From DATCDE01 sp038252405 (lineage in GTDB: Bacteria > Actinomycetota > Actinomycetes > Prado026), in contig JBBSAJ010000024.1 in NCBI GenBank assembly GCA_038252405.1, positions 1 through 40,357 of the forward strand: 40,357 bases of DNA. Reading direction: 5' to 3'. Made by a program: the position numbers and the translations under genes. The notes beneath the pieces are model-generated. The model was not told where the DNA came from, ran no database searches, and saw only the letters and a list, made by a program, of their open reading frames with translations. Of the stretch, positions 15,073-22,435 are shown piece by piece. Position 1 is the stretch's first letter. Each line of letters opens with the position of its first letter.

Positions 15073-16419
15073 TCACAGGATGGGCAGGTACCGGTCCCGC
15101 TCGAAGGGGGTGACCTGTCCCCGGTACTCGTCCCACTCCGCGCGCTTGTTCCGCAGGAAGAAGTCGAAGACGTGCTCGCCGAGGGTCTCGGCGACCAGCT
15201 CGCTGCGCTCCATGGCCAGGATCGCCTCGTGCAGGTTCTGCGGCAGCGGCTCGATCCCGAGGGCCCGCCGCTCGGACTCGGTCAGCGACCAGACGTCGTC
15301 CTCGGCGCCCGGCGGCAGCTCGTAACCCTCCTGCACGCCCTTGAGCCCAGCACCGAGCAACACCGCGAACGCCAGGTAGGGGTTGGTCGCCGAGTCGAGG
15401 CTGCGCACCTCGATCCGGGTGGAGTTGCCCTTGCCCGGCTTGTACATCGGGATCCGGACCATGGCCGAGCGGTTGTTGTGGCCCCAGCAGATGTAGGCCG
15501 GGGCCTCGCCGCCGCCGTAGAGCCGCTTGTAGGAGTTCACCCACTGGTTGGTGACCGCGGTGATCTCCGGGGCGTGCCGCAGCAGCCCGGCGATGAACGA
15601 CCGTCCGGTCCTGGACAGCTGGTACTCCGAACCCGCCTCGTAGAACGCGTTGCGGTCACCTTCGAACAGCGACAGGTGGGTGTGCATCCCGGAGCCGGGG
15701 TGCTCGGCGAACGGCTTGGGCATGAACGAGGCGTAGACGCCGAGCTCGAGGGCCACCTGCTTCATGACCAGCCGGAAGGACATGACGTTGTCCGCGGTCG
15801 TCAGTGCGTCGGCGTACCGCAGGTCGATCTCGTTCTGGCCGGGCGCTCCCTCGTGGTGGCTGAACTCCACCGAGATGCCCATCGCCTCGAGCATGGTGAT
15901 CGCCTGCCGGCGGAAGTCCTGGCCCAGCGCGTGCGGCGTGTGGTCGAAGTAGCCACTGTGGTCGATCGGCACCGGCTCCTCACCCGGGCCGGGCTTGCGC
16001 TCGAACAGGAAGAACTCGATCTCGGGGTGGGTGTAGAACGTCAGCCCGAGGTCCGCGGCCTTGCCGAGCGCGCGCTTGAGCACGAACCGGGGGTCGGCGT
16101 AGGACGGAGTCCCGTCCGTGCTGAGAATGTCGCAGAACATCCGGGCCACGCCCGGCGACTCCGAGCGCCACGGCAGCACCTGGAAGGTGGCCGGGTCGGG
16201 GCGGGCCAGCATGTCCGACTCGTAGACGCGGGCGAAGCCCTCGATCGCCGAGCCGTCGAACCCGATGCCCTCGGCGAAGGCTCCCTCCAGCTCGGCGGGC
16301 GCGACGGCCACCGACTTCAGGAACCCCAGGACGTCGGTGAACCACAGTCGGACGAACCGGATGTCACGTTCCTCGAGCGTGCGGAGCACGAACTCCTGCT
16401 GCTTGTCCACGTTCGCCAT
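15073..16419 (-). CDS. glnA2: Glutamine synthetase, type I-alpha (GlnA2-like)
   Basis: A 448-residue enzyme of the glutamine synthetase family, which joins ammonia to glutamate using ATP. Motifs: HPEIEFFLF, SHHEGAPGQNEIDLRYAD, GSGMHTHLSLF, NNRSAMVRIP and RIEVRSLDSATNPYLAFA. The length and the C-terminal ending (VFDFFLRNKRAEWDEYRGQV) match mycobacterial GlnA2. At the position of the adenylylated tyrosine of the beta type (NLYDLPP) this protein reads VWSLT, so it should not be a GlnE target. ATG at 16419. A GlnR-like repeat lies just before the start. Some GlnA2-type proteins favour other amines or D-isomers, so the in vivo substrate is not certain. Confidence 0.95.
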   Translation of the reverse strand: MANVDKQQEFVLRTLEERDIRFVRLWFTDVLGFLKSVAVAPAELEGAFAEGIGFDGSAIEGFARVYESDMLARPDPATFQVLPWRSESPGVARMFCDILSTDGTPSYADPRFVLKRALGKAADLGLTFYTHPEIEFFLFERKPGPGEEPVPIDHSGYFDHTPHALGQDFRRQAITMLEAMGISVEFSHHEGAPGQNEIDLRYADALTTADNVMSFRLVMKQVALELGVYASFMPKPFAEHPGSGMHTHLSLFEGDRNAFYEAGSEYQLSRTGRSFIAGLLRHAPEITAVTNQWVNSYKRLYGGGEAPAYICWGHNNRSAMVRIPMYKPGKGNSTRIEVRSLDSATNPYLAFAVLLGAGLKGVQEGYELPPGAEDDVWSLTESERRALGIEPLPQNLHEAILAMERSELVAETLGEHVFDFFLRNKRAEWDEYRGQVTPFERDRYLPIL

Positions 16420-16429
16420 CCTGTCCGCG

Positions 16430-16450
16430 CCGTGTTACCGCCGTGTTACC
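16430..16450 (-). promoter_or_regulatory. GlnR-like box before glnA2
   Basis: The direct repeat CCGTGTTACC at 16430-16439 and 16441-16450 reads on the reverse strand as GTAAC-n6-GTAAC, with an 11-bp period. This agrees with the established GTnAC-n6-GAAAC-type half-site pair of GlnR, the actinomycete nitrogen regulator. It ends only 11 bp before the glnA2 ATG, a position that favours repression or an unusual promoter layout. Binding is inferred. Confidence 0.55.
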
Positions 16451-16575
16451 CGAATGATCATCTTGCTGGTCCGTCGTTGGAGGATGCTCCGACGGTGCAC
16501 AGGCCGGATTCGGAGGACGATCTGGGCCGAACCACTTGCGTGGCGCCGGGCTCGTCTGCAATCGTTTGCGCCAGC

Positions 16576-16613
16576 GGTGCCCCGCTGCCTTCCCCCGGAG
16601 GCAGCGGGGCACC
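16576..16613. terminator. Perfect 14-bp hairpin between divergent genes
   Basis: GGTGCCCCGCTGCC (16576-16589) pairs with GGCAGCGGGGCACC (16600-16613) around a 10-base loop. It looks like a strong terminator, yet both flanking genes point away from it, so it must end some unannotated transcript, protect against incoming transcription, or be part of a leader. Confidence 0.6.
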
Positions 16614-16650
16614 GCCCGTTTCGGCCCCCAGCCAGGGTCGGCGCACGCTG

Positions 16651-16690
16651 TGGGGGATCGGCGCGCGGTCTGCGGTGAGCCGATCCCCCA
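16651..16690. other. Second perfect inverted repeat upstream of the GerMN gene
   Basis: TGGGGGATCGGC (16651-16662) and GCCGATCCCCCA (16679-16690) are exact 12-base inverted copies around 16 bases. It lies 75 bp before the start at 16765 and could be an operator, a leader hairpin or part of a small RNA. Confidence 0.55.
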
Positions 16691-16764
16691 GGCGGTACGC
16701 CGATCGACGTTGACGGGGTCCATCGGCCCTGCCCCGCGACCCGCGTACGCACGACAGTGGATGC

Positions 16765-17628
16765 ATGCGCAGGCTTCGGGTGGTGCTGGCCCTCGTGGTC
16801 GTGGCCCTGGTGGCCGCTTGCGGCTCCGGTGGGGGCGGCGGGTCGCCGTCCGCGACAGGACCCGCCCCCTCGGCGAGCGGGTCAGCTCCGTCGTCGCCGT
16901 CCGCCACGGGCACGCCGACGACCGTGCTCGTGTACCTGGTGCGCGGCGAGAAGGTCGGCGTCGGTGGGGTGACCGTCACGCCGGTCGGCGCCGCGGTCGC
17001 GCGGGCGGCGGCCGAGGCGCTGCTCGCCGGCCCGGACGCCGCAGCCACCTCCGGTGGGCTGACCACCACCATCCCCGACGGGACCCGGCTGCTGGACCTC
17101 GCGGTGCACGGCTCCGTCGCCACCGTCGACCTGTCCGGCACGTTCACCACGGGGGGCGGGTCGCTGTCGATGCAGCTGCGGATCGCCCAGGTGGTCTACA
17201 CGCTGACCCAGTTCTCCGGCATCTCCACCGTGGCCTTCCGGATCGACGGCACGCCGGTGACCGCCATCGGGGGCGAGGGGATCGTCGTGGACCCCCCGGT
17301 CGGGCGCGCCGACTTCGAGGGGGTCACCCCGCAGGTGCTGGTCGAGTCGGTCTGGCCCGGGCTGACCACCTCGAGCCCGGTGGCCTTCAAGGGGACGGCG
17401 AACACCTTCGAGGCCGTCGTCCAGTGGCGGGTGGAGCGGCCGGACGGGACGTTGGTCACGCAGGGATCGATCATGGCCACGTCGGGCACCGGGACGCGGG
17501 GCACCTTCGACGAGCACCTGGACCTGGGCAGCTTCACCGGGTCGGCGGTCCTGGTCACCGGGGGCGAGCGGGGCGACGTGGCCTCCATCCTGGTGGACGG
17601 GGTGCGCATCCCGTTCGTCGTCGGCTGA
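16765..17628 (+). CDS. GerMN/Gmad2-domain lipoprotein
   Basis: A 287-residue lipoprotein: MRRLRVVLALVVVALVAAC with Cys19 as the lipid site, then a Ser/Pro/Gly linker, a GerMN domain (about 55-170, with VTVTPVGAAVARAAAEALLA, VHGSVATVDLSGTF and LRIAQVVYTLTQF) and a C-terminal Gmad2 immunoglobulin-like domain (about 190-285, with FEAVVQWRVERPDGTL and GTFDEHLDLGSFTG). Such proteins sit on the outer side of the membrane of many actinobacteria and are thought to bind other proteins or cell-wall material; no enzyme activity is known. An alternative ATG lies four bases upstream in another frame. Upstream hairpins at 16576-16690 may affect its expression. Confidence 0.85.
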   Translation: MRRLRVVLALVVVALVAACGSGGGGGSPSATGPAPSASGSAPSSPSATGTPTTVLVYLVRGEKVGVGGVTVTPVGAAVARAAAEALLAGPDAAATSGGLTTTIPDGTRLLDLAVHGSVATVDLSGTFTTGGGSLSMQLRIAQVVYTLTQFSGISTVAFRIDGTPVTAIGGEGIVVDPPVGRADFEGVTPQVLVESVWPGLTTSSPVAFKGTANTFEAVVQWRVERPDGTLVTQGSIMATSGTGTRGTFDEHLDLGSFTGSAVLVTGGERGDVASILVDGVRIPFVVG

Positions 17629-17641
17629 GCGGGGACCGGCG

Positions 17642-18088
17642 CTACAGCGTGTCGGTCCCGTACGCCTGACGCAGCTCGGCGAGGTCGCCTGGATCCGCGT
17701 GGCCCTCCCGCGCCAGCAGCGCGTCGACGTCGCGGAAGTACTCCTCGTAGCCGGCCGGCGTCAGCAGGAACACGATCAGCGCGTCCTCGTGGCCCTCGTT
17801 GCGGAAGGCATGCGCGACGCCCTCCGGAACGGCCAGCACCGTCCCGGGGCCGACCACCACCTCGTCGCCCGCCACCCGGAAGACGACCTCCCCGGCCAGC
17901 ACCATGAACTGCTCGGAGTGGTCGTTGTGGACGTGCTCCTCGGCACCCACCGAGTACGGCGGGAGCCGGTACTCCACGACCGCGAGCCGACCGTCGGTGT
18001 CCGCGCCCGTGAGCCGCACGGTGTACTCCCCCGCAGCGGCCCGCAGCGTCTCGCCGTCCCCGTCGAGCAGCACCACCGGACCGGTCAT
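17642..18088 (-). CDS. Cupin-domain protein
   Basis: A 148-residue single-domain cupin. Motif 1 reads EEHVHNDHSEQFMVLAGE at about 50-67, providing two His, a third polar ligand and Glu for a metal; motif 2 reads PEGVAHAFRN near residue 90 with the last His. Small cupins of this form include isomerases, dioxygenases and sugar- or metabolite-binding proteins; the motif does not identify the reaction. The C-terminal 35 residues are helical and charged. The gene ends 13 bp from the convergent GerMN gene and starts 64 bp from divergent nadE. Confidence 0.8.
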   Translation of the reverse strand: MTGPVVLLDGDGETLRAAAGEYTVRLTGADTDGRLAVVEYRLPPYSVGAEEHVHNDHSEQFMVLAGEVVFRVAGDEVVVGPGTVLAVPEGVAHAFRNEGHEDALIVFLLTPAGYEEYFRDVDALLAREGHADPGDLAELRQAYGTDTL

Positions 18089-18140
18089 CCCCCCAGTCTG
18101 CCCCCTGCGGGCTGCCCGGCCCGACCACGACGGCCTCCCC

Positions 18141-18146
18141 TAGGCT
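18141..18146 (+). promoter_or_regulatory. -10 hexamer TAGGCT of a likely leaderless nadE promoter
   Basis: TAGGCT is followed by six bases (CGGCGC) and then the ATG of nadE at 18153. No ribosome site is present, so a leaderless mRNA is likely. Confidence 0.55.
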
Positions 18147-18152
18147 CGGCGC

Positions 18153-19883
18153 ATGCCGCAGCTGCGCCTGGCCATGGTCCAGGGCAACCCGACCGTGGGC
18201 GACCTCGAGGGCAACACCGACCTCGTCGTGCGAGGGGTCGCCGCCGCCGCCGAGCGGGGGGCCCAGCTGGTGGCGTTCCCCGAGATGTTCCTGACCGGCT
18301 ACCCGGTCGAGGACCTCGCCCTGCGCCCGTCCTTCGTCCGGGCCAGCAGGGCCGCGCTGGACCGGCTCGCGCTCCGGTTGGCCGCGGAGGGGCACGGCGC
18401 GCTACCGGTCGTCGTGGGCTTCCTGGACCGGCTGGACGCGCCGGAGCGGCTCGGCCTGCCCCGCAACCTCCCGCAGAACGCCGCGGCGGTGCTGTACGAG
18501 GGTCGCGTGGTGGCGCGCTACGCCAAGCACCACCTGCCGAACTACGGCGTGTTCGACGAGTACCGCTACTTCGTGCCGGGGACGCAGCCGTGCGTGGTGC
18601 GGGTCGGCGGGGTCGACGTGGCGCTGGCGATCTGCGAGGACCTGTGGCAGGAGGGGGGGCCGGTCGCCGAGACCAGGGCGTCCGGGGCCGGGCTGTTGCT
18701 GGTCATCAACGGCTCGCCGTACGAGCGGAACAAGGACGACGTACGCCTGGAGCTGTGCCAGCGGCGCGCCGCCGACTCCGGCTGCACCCTGGCCTACGTC
18801 AACATGGTCGGCGGGCAGGACGAGCTGGTCTTCGACGGGGACTCCCTCGTGGTGGCAGCGGACGGCGCGCTGCTGGCCAGGGCCGGGCAGTTCACCGACG
18901 AGCTGCTGGTCGTCGACCTGGAGCTGCCGGCCGCCTCGAGTGACCGCGCCCCCGAGGCGCAGGTCGAGGCGCCCGCCGTGGCCCGACCTGCCATGGTGGC
19001 CGCAGCCGTGGTTGAGCGCCTGTCCGACGAGGCCGAGGTCTACGCGGCCGTCACCGTGGGACTGGGCGACTACGTCCGCAAGAACGGCTTCGGCTCGGTG
19101 CTCATCGCACTGTCCGGGGGTATCGACTCCGCGCTCGTGGCGGCCATCGCCTGCGACGCCGTCGGAGCCGAGCACGTCTACGGTGTGAGCCTGCCCAGCG
19201 CGTACTCATCGCAGCACTCCCGGGACGACGCCGCCGACCTGGCGGACCGGACCGGGCTGCACCTGCGGACGGTGCCGATCGCGCCGGTGTTCGACGCCTA
19301 CCAGGGGCAGCTGCACCTGACCGGGCTGGCCGAGGAGAACCTGCAGGCGCGCATCCGCGGCACGACCCTCATGGGGCTGTCCAACCAGGAGGGCCACCTG
19401 GTGCTGGCGACCGGGAACAAGAGCGAGCTGGCGGTGGGGTACTCGACGATCTACGGCGACGCCGTGGGCGGGTTCGCGCCTATCAAGGACGTCGCCAAGA
19501 CGATGGTGTGGCGGCTGTCCCGCTGGCGCAACGCGGTGGCGCAGGAGCGGGGCGAGACGCCGCCGATCCCGCCGTCCAGCATCGACAAGCCGCCGTCCGC
19601 CGAGCTGCGTCCCGGCCAGCTGGACTCCGACTCGCTGCCCGACTACGCGCTGCTGGACGACGTCCTCGACGACTACGTCGAGCAGGACCGCGGCGCCACG
19701 GCGCTCGTCGAGGACGGTTTCGACCCGGACCTCGTCGAGCGGGTGCTGCGGATGACCGACACGGCGGAGTACAAGCGGCGGCAGTATCCACCGGGGCCGA
19801 AGATCTCGTTCAAGGCCTTCGGCCGGGACCGGCGGCTGCCCATCACCAACCGCTGGCGCGAGTCCACCCACTTGTCAGGGTGA
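18153..19883 (+). CDS. nadE: Glutamine-dependent NAD+ synthetase
   Basis: A 576-residue enzyme for the last step of NAD+ synthesis: amidation of nicotinic acid adenine dinucleotide with ammonia from glutamine and energy from ATP. The N-terminal nitrilase-like glutaminase has the catalytic trio Glu44 (FPEMFLTGYP), Lys125 (YAKHHLPNY) and Cys161 (LAICEDLW). The C-terminal synthetase has the ATP loop SGGIDSALVA at 321-330 and later GNKSELAVGYSTIYGDAVGG and KPPSAELRPGQ. Both domains are complete, so it uses glutamine directly. Its final codons (HLSG and stop) lie inside the left arm of the terminator it shares with the TetR gene. Confidence 0.97.
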   Translation: MPQLRLAMVQGNPTVGDLEGNTDLVVRGVAAAAERGAQLVAFPEMFLTGYPVEDLALRPSFVRASRAALDRLALRLAAEGHGALPVVVGFLDRLDAPERLGLPRNLPQNAAAVLYEGRVVARYAKHHLPNYGVFDEYRYFVPGTQPCVVRVGGVDVALAICEDLWQEGGPVAETRASGAGLLLVINGSPYERNKDDVRLELCQRRAADSGCTLAYVNMVGGQDELVFDGDSLVVAADGALLARAGQFTDELLVVDLELPAASSDRAPEAQVEAPAVARPAMVAAAVVERLSDEAEVYAAVTVGLGDYVRKNGFGSVLIALSGGIDSALVAAIACDAVGAEHVYGVSLPSAYSSQHSRDDAADLADRTGLHLRTVPIAPVFDAYQGQLHLTGLAEENLQARIRGTTLMGLSNQEGHLVLATGNKSELAVGYSTIYGDAVGGFAPIKDVAKTMVWRLSRWRNAVAQERGETPPIPPSSIDKPPSAELRPGQLDSDSLPDYALLDDVLDDYVEQDRGATALVEDGFDPDLVERVLRMTDTAEYKRRQYPPGPKISFKAFGRDRRLPITNRWRESTHLSG

Positions 19884-19917
19884 GGACGAGCTATGGACCG
19901 TCCTCACCCTGACAAGT
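19870..19917. terminator. Bidirectional terminator holding both stop codons
   Basis: A perfect 19-base inverted repeat: the left arm 19870-19888 begins ACTTGTCAGGG and the right arm 19899-19917 ends CCCTGACAAGT, with a 10-base loop. nadE's TGA (19881-19883) lies in the left arm and the TGA of the convergent TetR gene (19917-19919) touches the right arm, so one structure serves both. Confidence 0.85.
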
Positions 19918-20552
19918 CAGCGGGGGGCCAGGCCCTGGAGCACGCAGTCGACCAGGGACTCGGAGGTCCTGGGCTCGGGCGCCCCGGCCGCTGACTGCAT
20001 CATGTTGAGGTAGAGCATCGGCGCGGCCAGCAGGGTCACCGCCAGGTCGACGTCGGTGTCCGGCGGCAGCTCCCCACTCGTGATGGCGTCCGTCAGCACG
20101 GCCTGGAACCGGGCCCGCCGCGGGACGATGACCTGTCGGTAGAACATCTCGAACAGCTCGGGGTGGCTGGGCCCGTAGGCCAGCATCCGCGGCAGGATCC
20201 GGCCCCCGTGCGTCTCACTGCTCTTGCAGCGGATCTCCTCCACCAGCACGACCAGCCGCTCCCGCAGCGAACCGTCGACCGGCGCCGGGGACAGGCTGTC
20301 GTTCATCCGGCCGAGCGCCGCCTCGACCAGGGCCTCCTTGCTCGGCCACCGGCGGTAGATGGTGGCCTTGCCCACGCCCGCCCGCAGCGCGACGGCCTCG
20401 ACCGACAGCGCGTTGAGGCCCTCCTCGGCGATCAGGTCGAGGGTGGCGTCCACGATGGCCTGGTCGGCCTCGGCGCTGCGCGGCCGACCACCGCGGTGCG
20501 GTTCGCCGGTCTCGTGCAGCCGACGGAGCTGGGGGTGGCGCCCGCTGACCAT
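19917..20552 (-). CDS. TetR-family repressor of the adjacent exporter
   Basis: A 211-residue regulator. The N-terminal helix-turn-helix region (about 24-75) reads IVDATLDLIAEEGLNALSVE followed by GVGKATIYRRWPSKEALVEA, typical of TetR proteins; the C-terminal helical domain binds a ligand that is not identifiable. Its ATG at 20552 overlaps the TGA of the DHA2 exporter by four bases (ATGA), so it is the second gene of that operon. Two palindromes before the exporter (22241-22263 and 22292-22316) are the likely operators, giving negative self-control released by an exported compound. That last point is inference from the usual logic of such pairs. Confidence 0.93.
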   Translation of the reverse strand: MVSGRHPQLRRLHETGEPHRGGRPRSAEADQAIVDATLDLIAEEGLNALSVEAVALRAGVGKATIYRRWPSKEALVEAALGRMNDSLSPAPVDGSLRERLVVLVEEIRCKSSETHGGRILPRMLAYGPSHPELFEMFYRQVIVPRRARFQAVLTDAITSGELPPDTDVDLAVTLLAAPMLYLNMMQSAAGAPEPRTSESLVDCVLQGLAPR

Positions 20553-22228
20553 CAGGCCTCCACTGCGACCGCGGGCTCGGCTGCCTCGCCGGTACCGTGC
20601 GCGTGCTGCTGCGGCGGCGTGATCTTGGGCAGCAGGAATCCGACGACGATGGCGGCCAGCAGCACGATGACCGCGGACAGCGCCGTGGTCAGGTGCGAGG
20701 CGCTGAGGAACGCGTCGAACGAGGCGTTGCGCATGGCCACGGCCTGCGGGACCGGCAGGCCGGCGTGCACGGCCAGCCCGAGCACCTCCTGGGTGGCCAC
20801 GACCGACTGCTTGGCCGCCTCCTGGCCCGCCGGGGGGAGCGGGGCCAACGCGCCCGTGACATTCGAGGCGTACTTGGTCGCCAGCAGGGTGCCGACGATG
20901 GCGACGCCGAACGCGCCGAACACCTGCCGGACGGTGTTCTGCACGGCGGAGCCGGCCCCGACCCGGGCCAGCGGTAGCACGTTCTGCATGACGGTGGACG
21001 CCGGCGCGATCACCGCGCCCATGCCCAGTCCGAAGAAGAAGAACAGCACGATCAGCTGCCAGGTGGGGGTCTCCAGGGACAGCCGCACCATGAACGCCTG
21101 GGCCGTGGCCACCACGAGCAGGCCCGTGGTCATCACCGGCCGGTAGCCGAACCGGGCCACCAGCCCGGCGCTGCGCGGCGCGGAGGCCAGCTGACCGACC
21201 GCGAACGGCAGGAAGAACAGGCCGGCCTGCAGCGTGTCGTAGCCACGAAGCACCTGGAAGTAGAACGGCAGCGAGAAGGTGATGCCGCTCATCGCGAAGA
21301 AGGCCAGGCTCACCGCGGTGAGGCTCACCGCATAGCCGCGGTTGCGGAACAGCGAGACGTCGAAGGACCGGTGGTCGCTGCGCGCCTCGAGGAACAGGAA
21401 GAGGGTGAGGATGAGGACGCCCGCGATGATGGGAATCAGCACGGACGGCGAGGTCCAGGACAGCACCTCCGACGCGCGGATGATCCCGTAGACCAGTGAG
21501 ACCAGGCCGACGAACGAGATCAGCAGCCCGGGCACGTCCAGCGCCTGCGGGTGCGGGTTGCGGGTCTCCGGCACCAGCCGGGCGACCCCGACGAGGCCCA
21601 GCAGCACGATCGGGACGTTGATCAGGAAGACCGAGCCCCAGGCGTTGCCGGTCAGCCAGGACGACCACTGCGGGTGCTGCAGCAGCAGGCCGCCCAGCAC
21701 CGGGCCCAGCGCGACGGCACCGCCGACGGCGCCCGCCCACAGGCCGATCGCCCGCCCGCGCTCGTGCCGCGGGAACACCACGGTGATGATGGCCAGACTG
21801 ACCGCCATGATCGCTGCGCCGCCCACGCCCATGACGGCCCGGAAGACGATGAGCATCGCGATGTTCACGCTGAACGCGCAGATCGCGGAGGCGCCGCCGA
21901 ACACGGCCAGCCCGATGAGCAGGACCCGGCGCCGCCCGTACATGTCGCCCAGCACGCCCCAGCTGAACAGCAGCGCCGCGAAGACCAGGATGTAGGCGTC
22001 CACCGCCCAGACCAGTCCGCCCTGGGAGGCGTTGAGGTCCTTCTGGATGGTGGGCAGCGCGATGTTCAGGACCGTGTTGTCCAGCACGACGACGAGCAGG
22101 CTGACCAGCAGCACGCCGAGGATCGCCCAGCGCTTGGGATGCCCCTCCTCGGTCGGGATCCAGTCCGTGGGGTGCGACCGGCTGGCGGCCGGGGCGGCCG
22201 GGGCGGCGGCGGTGGGGTCGACGTCCAC
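20552..22228 (-). CDS. MFS drug exporter, DHA2 family (14 helices)
   Basis: A 558-residue membrane transporter. Helix 1 carries VVVLDNTVLNIALPTIQKDL, the DHA2 motif, and LGDMYGRRRVLLIGL follows in loop 2-3. About 14 hydrophobic segments are visible, with LARVGAGSAVQNTVRQVFGA late in the protein. These proteins expel drugs or other toxic compounds in exchange for protons. The GTG at 22228 follows GAGGAG six bases away. It is co-transcribed with the TetR gene, and its promoter region contains two TetR-type palindromes. Short Ala/Pro-rich tails occur at the N-terminus (AAAPAAPAAS). Confidence 0.93.
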   Translation of the reverse strand: MDVDPTAAAPAAPAASRSHPTDWIPTEEGHPKRWAILGVLLVSLLVVVLDNTVLNIALPTIQKDLNASQGGLVWAVDAYILVFAALLFSWGVLGDMYGRRRVLLIGLAVFGGASAICAFSVNIAMLIVFRAVMGVGGAAIMAVSLAIITVVFPRHERGRAIGLWAGAVGGAVALGPVLGGLLLQHPQWSSWLTGNAWGSVFLINVPIVLLGLVGVARLVPETRNPHPQALDVPGLLISFVGLVSLVYGIIRASEVLSWTSPSVLIPIIAGVLILTLFLFLEARSDHRSFDVSLFRNRGYAVSLTAVSLAFFAMSGITFSLPFYFQVLRGYDTLQAGLFFLPFAVGQLASAPRSAGLVARFGYRPVMTTGLLVVATAQAFMVRLSLETPTWQLIVLFFFFGLGMGAVIAPASTVMQNVLPLARVGAGSAVQNTVRQVFGAFGVAIVGTLLATKYASNVTGALAPLPPAGQEAAKQSVVATQEVLGLAVHAGLPVPQAVAMRNASFDAFLSASHLTTALSAVIVLLAAIVVGFLLPKITPPQQHAHGTGEAAEPAVAVEA

Positions 22229-22240
22229 AGGGTTCTCCTC

Positions 22241-22263
22241 AGATTCGGAACCGTTCCGTATCG
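22241..22263. promoter_or_regulatory. TetR-type operator 1 before the DHA2 exporter
   Basis: Palindrome centred on 22252: the core CGGAAC-C-GTTCCG is perfect and the right half extends to GTTCCGTATCG; 9 of 11 half-site bases match. It begins 13 bp upstream of the exporter's GTG. It shares its half-site with operator 2, centred 52 bp away. Confidence 0.65.
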
Positions 22264-22291
22264 TATCCTCGGCAGCATAAGCCCACCCTTT

Positions 22292-22316
22292 CCGATACGC
22301 AACCGTTCCGTTTCGG
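22292..22316. promoter_or_regulatory. TetR-type operator 2 before the DHA2 exporter
   Basis: Palindrome centred on 22304: left arm CCGATACGCAAC and right arm GTTCCGTTTCGG are inverted copies at 10 of 12 positions. The shared half-site with operator 1 is approximately CGATACGGAAC. The 52-bp centre distance is about five helical turns, so both sites face the same side of the DNA. Confidence 0.65.
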
Positions 22317-22435
22317 TGCGGGCATCCGCTGGGGGCAGTGACCGGACCGACTGCCCGCGAGCCCCCGGCTGTGCCACCATGGATGCGTCCGTCCGTACGG
22401 GGACCTCGCCCGAGGCCTCGAGATGGGAGACCACG

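Noticed and set aside
15073..16419. YELPP in the glutamine synthetase as an adenylylation site
   Set aside because: The phrase lies about ten residues before the aligned site; the true position reads VWSLT, so the resemblance is accidental.
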